From Sphingomonas pituitosa NBRC 102491 (lineage in GTDB: Bacteria > Pseudomonadota > Alphaproteobacteria > Sphingomonadales > Sphingomonadaceae), in the NCBI RefSeq assembly GCF_001598435.1, contig NZ_BCYY01000013.1:1-64000 (forward strand): a DNA stretch of 64,000 nucleotides, read 5' to 3'. Every line of letters begins with the position of its first letter. Positions within the stretch are counted from its first letter, which is position 1. A model generated the notes under the pieces. That model did not search any database. It worked only from the letters and a program-made list of their open reading frames with translations, and was not told where the DNA came from. The position numbers and the translations under genes are program-made. Positions 59,035 through 64,000 of this stretch are shown piece by piece.

Positions 59035-60348
59035 ATGACCGGCAGAAACTGGATCGCGGCCGCCATCGGTGCAGCCGCGATCTTTTCGTTTGGAGAAGGG
59101 CGCGCGCAGCAGGCGCCGGCAAGCCCCAGCATCGACGCGCCGGAACTGGCGTCGCTGGGCAGCTATGGGATCGGCGTCGCCGATCTGGACTTTATCGACA
59201 AAGGCCGCGCTGATCCGCTCCAGGGTGCCGACGCACCGGCGATCGTCGATCGGCACGTGCCCATCAAGCTCTGGTATCCCGCGGCGGCCAAGGGGCCGGG
59301 CACGCGCTACCGCACCGGCCTCCCGGGTGAGAAGGGCAGCGACGTTCCCTTCGAGGTACCGGGGCTCGCCACGCCCGGCGCCGCCGCGGCCAAGGGGCGG
59401 TTTCCGCTGGTGATCCTCGCGCACGGCTATAGCAACACGCCCGAGGTGCTTTCGTGGCTGGGCGAGAACCTGGCGAGCAAGGGCTATGTGGTGGTCGCGC
59501 CCGCCTTCCGGGATCCGCCGATCACCATCCGTACCCCCGCCGCGCGCGCCGGCCCGCTGGCCAGCCGCCCGCTCGATATCGCCTTCGTCGCCGCCGAGGC
59601 GCAGCGGCGCGCGCGGGGCGGGCAGGGGGTGTTCGCCGCGGCCGATGCGGGGCGGACCGCGCTGATCGGCTATTCGATGGGTGGCTATGGCGTCCTCACC
59701 GCAGCCGGCGCGCCGCTCGATCCGGCCGTGGCGACAGCGACGCGCGGCGTGCTCGCGCCCTTTGTCGCGGGTGGCCCCAGGGCAGGCGCGCTCAAGGTCG
59801 CGGACCTCAAGGCGGTGGTGGCGATCTCGCCGGCAAGCAACCTCTACGGCACGCCGCTCTGGGCCGCGCAGGGCGTGGCCGCGATCCGTGCGCCGACGCT
59901 GTTCATCGTCGGCAGCCAGGACCATGTCGTCGGCTATGATCCCGGCGTGCGCACCCTGTTCAACCAGGAAGTCCATGCGCCGCGCTACCTGCTCACCTTC
60001 CGCGAGGCGGCGCACAGCATCGCGCTGATCGGCGCGCCGCCGGCGATGCGCGACAGCTTCTGGGACCTGGACTGGTTCGAGGACGCGGTGTGGCGCAAGG
60101 ACCGGCTGATGGCGGTGCAGGCGCACTTCATCACCGCCTTCCTCGACCGCTATGTGAAGGGCGAGGAAGCCAAGGCGTCGTATCTCGACGGCCTGGTGCC
60201 CAACGCCAATGAGGGCAAATGGCCCGGCGCGCCGGGCGGGCGCTATGCGGGGTTCAGCCCCGGCGCACCCGCCTCGACCATCTGGAAGGGGTTCCAGCCA
60301 AGCCGCGTCTCGGGGATGAACTTCGAGTTCAAGCCCGCCCAGCCTTGA
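59035..60348 (+). CDS. Secreted alpha/beta hydrolase (dienelactone-hydrolase/lipase-like)
   Basis: 437 residues. Signal peptide WIAAAIGAAAIFSFGEGRAQ. The catalytic parts: FPLVILAHGYSNTPEVLSWL (oxyanion HG), GYSMGGYGVLTAAG (nucleophile G-x-S-x-G), TLFIVGSQDHVVGYDPG (acid) and REAAHSIALIG (His). It resembles PAF-acetylhydrolase-like/platelet-type esterases of the periplasm. GGGAGG sits 8 nt before ATG 59035. It is probably transcribed with receptor copy 2 across the hairpin. Confidence 0.85.
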   Translation: MTGRNWIAAAIGAAAIFSFGEGRAQQAPASPSIDAPELASLGSYGIGVADLDFIDKGRADPLQGADAPAIVDRHVPIKLWYPAAAKGPGTRYRTGLPGEKGSDVPFEVPGLATPGAAAAKGRFPLVILAHGYSNTPEVLSWLGENLASKGYVVVAPAFRDPPITIRTPAARAGPLASRPLDIAFVAAEAQRRARGGQGVFAAADAGRTALIGYSMGGYGVLTAAGAPLDPAVATATRGVLAPFVAGGPRAGALKVADLKAVVAISPASNLYGTPLWAAQGVAAIRAPTLFIVGSQDHVVGYDPGVRTLFNQEVHAPRYLLTFREAAHSIALIGAPPAMRDSFWDLDWFEDAVWRKDRLMAVQAHFITAFLDRYVKGEEAKASYLDGLVPNANEGKWPGAPGGRYAGFSPGAPASTIWKGFQPSRVSGMNFEFKPAQP

Positions 60349-60397
60349 GGTCCGGTGCGAGGGCGGACCGGCTTCCCGACCTCCCCAACCTTCCCAT

Positions 60398-60494
60398 CGT
60401 CATCCCCGCGAAGGCGGGGATCCATTGGCGCTGATGCCGCGGTTCCTTCCCCCAGCGCCCAGGGCAATGGATCCCCGCCTTCGCGGGGATGACG
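60398..60494. repeat. REP-like inverted repeat, family A copy 2
   Basis: Perfect 30-bp arms at 60398-60427 and 60465-60494, starting CGTCATCCCCGCGAAGGCGG, around a 37-nt loop. It is the same family as 20331-20428. It lies between the convergent hydrolase and sdaA genes. Confidence 0.8.
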
Positions 60495-60536
60495 CGTATG
60501 TGCGGAAAGCGCTGAAACCCGATTCGGGCCGGCAGC

Positions 60537-61925
60537 TCAGCATTCGACGACGTTGACCGCCAGTCCGCCGAGGCTCGTCTCCTTGTACTTGGAGCGCATG
60601 TCGAGGCCGGTCTGGCGCATCGTCTCGATCACCGCGTCGAGCGACACCTTGTGCGTGCCGTCGCCGTGGAGCGCGAGCATCGCCGCGTTGATCGCCTTCA
60701 CTGCGCCCATCGTGTTGCGCTCGATGCAGGGGATCTGCACCAGCCCGCCGATCGGATCGCAGGTGAGGCCGAGATTATGCTCCATGCCGATCTCGGCTGC
60801 ATTCTCGATCTGCGCGTTGCTGCCGCCGAGCGCCGCAGCGAGCCCGGCCGCGGCCATCGAGCAGGCGACGCCCACTTCGCCCTGGCAGCCCATCTCGGCC
60901 GCCGAGATGGAGGCCTGGCGCTTGTAGAGGATGCCGATCGCGGCGGCGGTGAGCAGCAGCCGGCGCGCACCGTCCTTGGTCGCGGCGCCGACGAAGCATT
61001 CGTAGTAGCGCAGCACCGCCGGGATCACCCCCGCCGCGCCGTTGGTCGGCGCGGTGACGACGCGGCCGCCCGCGGCATTCTCCTCGTTCACCGCCAGCGC
61101 CCACAGGCTCACCCATTCGAGCACCGAGGCCGGCTCCACGCGGGGACCGCGTGCGACGAGCTTCTGGTGGAGTTTGCGCGCGCGGCGGGGGACGTCGAGG
61201 CCGCCGGGCAGAATGCCGTCCTGCACCATGCCGCGATCCATGCACGCGTTCATCGCGGCGTGGATGCCGTCGACGAACGCCAGCGTCTCGCCATCCGCGC
61301 GCCAGCCGCGTTCGTTGGCGAGCATCAGCCCGGCGATGTCGAGCCCGAGCTCGTCGCAGCGCTCCAGCATCTCGCGCGCGCTGGCGAAGGGGTGGTTGGT
61401 GCCGGCGGACAGGCCTGCCGCCGCTTCCTCGCCTTCGCGCCGGATCGCGCCGCCGCCGACCGAATAATAGGTCCGCTCCAGCACCGCGCCGTCGACCAGC
61501 GTGGCGCGCAGCTTCATGCCGTTGGGGTGGCCGGGGAGGAACTGGCGCTTGCGGAACTTGAGGTCGGCCTCGGGATCGAACTGGACCGATGCAGACCCGC
61601 CCAGCAGGATGCGGCGCGCATCGGCGATGGCGGCCAGCATCGGCTCGACGGTATCGGGATCGACGCCCTCGGGCCGCTCGCCCGCCAGCCCCAACACCAC
61701 CGCGCGATCGGTCGCATGGCCCTTGCCGGTCAGCGCCAGCGATCCGAACAGCTCGCAGCACAGCCTGGTGACGGCACGGCCATCGGCGACCACCCAGAGC
61801 GCGAAGTCGCGCGCGGCGCGCATCGGCCCCACGGTGTGCGAGCTCGACGGCCCGATGCCGATCGTGAAAACGTCCTGAATACTGATCGGCCCTGCATTCG
61901 GCCCGACGCCTTTGGCACTCGCCAC
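60537..61925 (-). CDS. sdaA: L-serine ammonia-lyase (iron-sulfur)
   Basis: 462 residues, GTG start with AGGAGCAGGG upstream. [20 protein letters not shown] opens the beta domain; the alpha domain has [40 protein letters not shown] and [15 protein letters not shown] with the [4Fe-4S] cysteines. It turns L-serine into pyruvate and ammonia. Expression is probably governed by the tandem glycine riboswitch in its 5' leader. Confidence 0.96.
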   Translation of the reverse strand: MASAKGVGPNAGPISIQDVFTIGIGPSSSHTVGPMRAARDFALWVVADGRAVTRLCCELFGSLALTGKGHATDRAVVLGLAGERPEGVDPDTVEPMLAAIADARRILLGGSASVQFDPEADLKFRKRQFLPGHPNGMKLRATLVDGAVLERTYYSVGGGAIRREGEEAAAGLSAGTNHPFASAREMLERCDELGLDIAGLMLANERGWRADGETLAFVDGIHAAMNACMDRGMVQDGILPGGLDVPRRARKLHQKLVARGPRVEPASVLEWVSLWALAVNEENAAGGRVVTAPTNGAAGVIPAVLRYYECFVGAATKDGARRLLLTAAAIGILYKRQASISAAEMGCQGEVGVACSMAAAGLAAALGGSNAQIENAAEIGMEHNLGLTCDPIGGLVQIPCIERNTMGAVKAINAAMLALHGDGTHKVSLDAVIETMRQTGLDMRSKYKETSLGGLAVNVVEC

Positions 61926-61952
61926 GGAACCCTGCTCCTCACTACGCGGTTG

Positions 61953-62107
61953 CGGGCCCCTTCTGTCGGTTTGCCTGAGATCGCTATCCCGTCGGCGGGC
62001 GCTCCAGGCGCCACTCTCCAGAATGTGGTGGCCGGAAGGTCCTTTTGCCTGAGAGTTTCCGGGGCGGTTGCTCCTTCGGCGATCCGGTTTCCCGGATTCT
62101 CTCCCTT
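61953..62107 (-). promoter_or_regulatory. Tandem glycine riboswitch upstream of sdaA
   Basis: On the minus strand: GGGAGAGAAT start, CGCCGAAGGAGCAA core, CTCTCAGGCAAAAGGACC close of aptamer 1; then TCTGGAGAGTGG linking to aptamer 2 with CCGCCGACGGGATAGCG, ATCTCAGGCAAACCGACAGA and AGGGG. These are the conserved strings of the gcvT-type glycine riboswitch. It ends about 28 nt before the sdaA GTG. Glycine binding probably turns on serine deamination when glycine (and so serine) is abundant. Confidence 0.9.
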
Positions 62108-62145
62108 TCCGACATCTTGTGTTTCGCGCGGGGTGGCAGGCGCTG

Positions 62146-62823
62146 TCAAACCCTGATTGGGCGAAGTGCCGCCAGCGCGGGGAGCAGCTCGGCGTAGGAA
62201 TCGATCACCGCCTCGGCGCCGAGCGTGGCAACCGGCACGGCCGAGAAGCCGAAGCTGCACGCGATCACCGGCACGCCCGCCGCCTGCGCCGCCTGCACGT
62301 CGTAGATCGAATCGCCGACGAACGCCGCCGGGCCGCCGCAACGCCGCAGCATCTCCAGGATCGGCGCGGGCGAGGGCTTGGCGGTGCCGGGGCCGAGCGT
62401 GTCGCCGCCGATCACGCAGGCGAAACGCGGGAGCAGGCCGGTCGCTTCCAAGAGCGGCAGGGTGAGCGCCTCGGGCTTGTTGGTGACCACCGCAAGCGTG
62501 ACGCCGCGCGCCGCCAGCGCATCGAGCGCCTCGATCAGCCCCGGATAGGGGCGGCTGTGGTCGGCGATGTGCGCGGCATAGGTCTGGACGAAGCGGGGAT
62601 GGAGCCGCTCCACCACCTGCCCATCGCCGCCGCCGGTCGCCGCCACGGCCTGTTCCAGCAGCGCGCGCACGCCCCGGCCGACCATCCGCAGTACCCGGTC
62701 GAGCGGCAGGGTCTGCCGGCCATCTTCCGCCAGCACGCGGTTGAGCGTGGCGGCGAGGTCGCCGCTGGTATCGAGCAGCGTGCCGTCGAGATCGAAGCCG
62801 ATGGTGGCGAAGGGCAGGGACAT
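62146..62823 (-). CDS. gph: Phosphoglycolate phosphatase
   Basis: 225 residues, HAD family. [20 protein letters not shown] carries the nucleophile Asp (DxDGT); [20 protein letters not shown] holds motif II Thr, [11 protein letters not shown] motif III Lys, and [20 protein letters not shown] motif IV. It removes phosphate from 2-phosphoglycolate formed during DNA repair. ATG 62823 was chosen; ATG 62835 is also possible. Divergent from glmU (84 nt between starts). Confidence 0.88.
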   Translation of the reverse strand: MSLPFATIGFDLDGTLLDTSGDLAATLNRVLAEDGRQTLPLDRVLRMVGRGVRALLEQAVAATGGGDGQVVERLHPRFVQTYAAHIADHSRPYPGLIEALDALAARGVTLAVVTNKPEALTLPLLEATGLLPRFACVIGGDTLGPGTAKPSPAPILEMLRRCGGPAAFVGDSIYDVQAAQAAGVPVIACSFGFSAVPVATLGAEAVIDSYAELLPALAALRPIRV

Positions 62824-62907
62824 GGCCGGCCGCATGGCAGCATCGCGCTGGAAAAGCCATCGGCAGCGTGGCAGGGGTTGCACCCCATTTGACCGGAGAC
62901 TGGCCAC

Positions 62908-64000
62908 GTGACTGCACCCATCGCCGCGATCATCCTCGCCGCCGGCAAGGGCACGCGGATGAAATCCGATACCCACAAGGTGCTCCATCCGATCGCGGGG
63001 CGGCCGATGTTGCTCCACCTGATCGACAGCGTGAAGGCGCTGGGCGCCGCGCGCGAGGTCGTGGTGGTCGGCGCGGGCCGCGAGCAGGTCGAGGCTGCGG
63101 TGACGCCGCTGGGGGCGGAGACGGCGCACCAGGCCGAGCAGCTCGGCACCGGCCATGCGGTGCTGCAGGCGAAGGCGGCGCTGGCCGGCTTCGAGGGTGA
63201 CGTGCTGATCCTCTATGGCGACGTGCCGCTGGTCACCACCGCGACGATGCAGCGGATGGTCGCGCGGTTGCATGGCGCGGACGCGCCCGCCGTGGTCGTG
63301 CTGGGCTTCCGCCCCGCCGATCCGGGTGCCTATGGCCGGCTGATCGTCGAGAGCGGCGATCGCCTGTCGAAGATCGTCGAGTATAAGGACGCCACGCCGG
63401 AGGAGCGCGCGGTGACCCTGTGCAATTCGGGGCTGATGGCGGTGCGCGGCGCCGATCTGTTCGCGCTGCTCGAGCGGGTGACCAGCGACAACGCAGCGGG
63501 CGAATATTACCTCACCGACATCGTCGAGCTGGCGAACGGCGACGGCCGGGTCGCCGCCGTGATCGAGACCGGCGCCACCGAAGTCACCGGCGTCAACAGC
63601 CGCGGCGAGCTGGCGGCGCTGGAGGCGGAATGGCAGCAGGCCCGGCGCGCCCGCGCGATGGTGGAGGGGGCGACCCTGATCGCGCCGGAAACGGTGTGGT
63701 TCGCCCATGACACGCAGATCGGCCGCGACGTGACGATCGAGCCCAACGTGGTGTTCGGCCCCGGCGTCTCCGTGGCGGACGGCGTGGTGCTGCGCGCGTT
63801 CAGCCATATCGAGGGCGCGACCATCGCCAGCGGCGCGACCGTCGGCCCCTATGCCCGGCTGCGGCCCGGCGCGGTGCTGGAGGCGGACAGCCATGTCGGC
63901 AATTTCGTCGAGCTGAAGAACGCGGTGCTGGGCCGCGGCGCCAAGGCCAACCACCTCACCTATCTGGGCGATGCCAGTATCGGCGCCGGCGCGAACATCG
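62908..64000 (+). CDS. glmU: Bifunctional GlmU, 3'-truncated by the window end
   Basis: GTG 62908 begins VTAPIAAIILAAGKGTRMKS. 364 codons are present. The N-terminal uridyltransferase domain has LAAGKGTRM, LGTGHAVLQAKAAL, LILYGDVPLVTTATMQRM and CNSGLMAVRG. The left-handed beta-helix acetyltransferase domain has begun (TLIAPETVWFAHDTQIGRDV, GNFVELKNAVLGRGAKANHL). It makes UDP-GlcNAc for peptidoglycan and LPS. No stop is reached; about 90 residues are missing. Confidence 0.95.
   Translation, partial: MTAPIAAIILAAGKGTRMKSDTHKVLHPIAGRPMLLHLIDSVKALGAAREVVVVGAGREQVEAAVTPLGAETAHQAEQLGTGHAVLQAKAALAGFEGDVLILYGDVPLVTTATMQRMVARLHGADAPAVVVLGFRPADPGAYGRLIVESGDRLSKIVEYKDATPEERAVTLCNSGLMAVRGADLFALLERVTSDNAAGEYYLTDIVELANGDGRVAAVIETGATEVTGVNSRGELAALEAEWQQARRARAMVEGATLIAPETVWFAHDTQIGRDVTIEPNVVFGPGVSVADGVVLRAFSHIEGATIASGATVGPYARLRPGAVLEADSHVGNFVELKNAVLGRGAKANHLTYLGDASIGAGANI

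Overview
The window is a GC-rich chromosomal segment that looks like Sphingomonas sensu lato (Alphaproteobacteria, Sphingomonadaceae). The support is: high third-position GC in nearly every gene, TonB-dependent receptors with the sphingomonad-style DDGEIIVT plug start, an alphaproteobacterial rplM-rpsI pair with an Ala-rich S9 leader, an UrcA-family gene, a GGAAC-N16-GGTT (EcfG-type) promoter, and dispersed CGTCATCCCCGCGAAGG-type palindromes. This assignment is an inference from sequence character, not a database match.

Layout. 1-4125 (+): end of a ferredoxin reductase, enoyl-CoA hydratase, DUF5597 glycosidase, lipid kinase and metallophosphoesterase. 4215-7277 (-): a DUF1800/DUF1501 pair. 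7695-13567 (-): rplM-rpsI, cutA-ctaA, a two-gene ribbon-helix-helix unit, dxs and a Zur-like Fur regulator, followed by MerC. 14311-20321: a hydrolase, tlyA, a three-domain TonB-C protein, tspO-ubiK-ybjN-proC, and a hemerythrin gene with an EcfG-type promoter. 20450-22200: marR facing ilvE, then tRNA-Gln(UUG). 22287-27914: a lower-GC block beginning with an integrase remnant beside the tRNA. It holds a flippase and a MlaA-like gene on one strand, and on the other a tightly overlapping operon of CDP-alcohol phosphotransferase, inositol-1-phosphate synthase and a CTP:inositol-1-phosphate cytidylyltransferase-like enzyme. I read it as a horizontally acquired inositol-phosphodiester or inositol-lipid module, and it is the most interesting part of the window.

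28162-31809 (-): an UrcA protein, a secreted protein, and a PadR regulator with a membrane partner, plus a serine hydrolase that shares a 25-bp promoter element with padR. 32160-40804 (-): a nine-gene operon, mostly joined by ATGA overlaps: sugar MFS, two or three TIM-barrel isomerases, Gfo/Idh/MocA, cytochrome c, DUF1080, gluconate-2-dehydrogenase subunit 3 and GMC oxidoreductase. It fits a periplasmic 3-keto-glycoside pathway and faces a LacI regulator across a palindrome. 42066-45316 (+): an AraC regulator, broken gene remnants and an OprB porin. 45362-46190 (-): an SRPBCC/ArsR pair with a 20-bp palindrome over the arsR start codon. 46365-50272: glpK facing glpD-glpR across GlpR-like repeats. 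50362-60348 (+): hexuronate-type MFS, GH31 glycosidase, two tandem near-duplicate TonB receptors and a secreted alpha/beta hydrolase. 60537-64000: sdaA under a tandem glycine riboswitch, gph, and the start of glmU, which is cut by the window end.

Most long antisense frames in this GC-rich DNA are shadows and were left out. No rRNA genes, intact insertion sequences or CRISPR arrays were seen.
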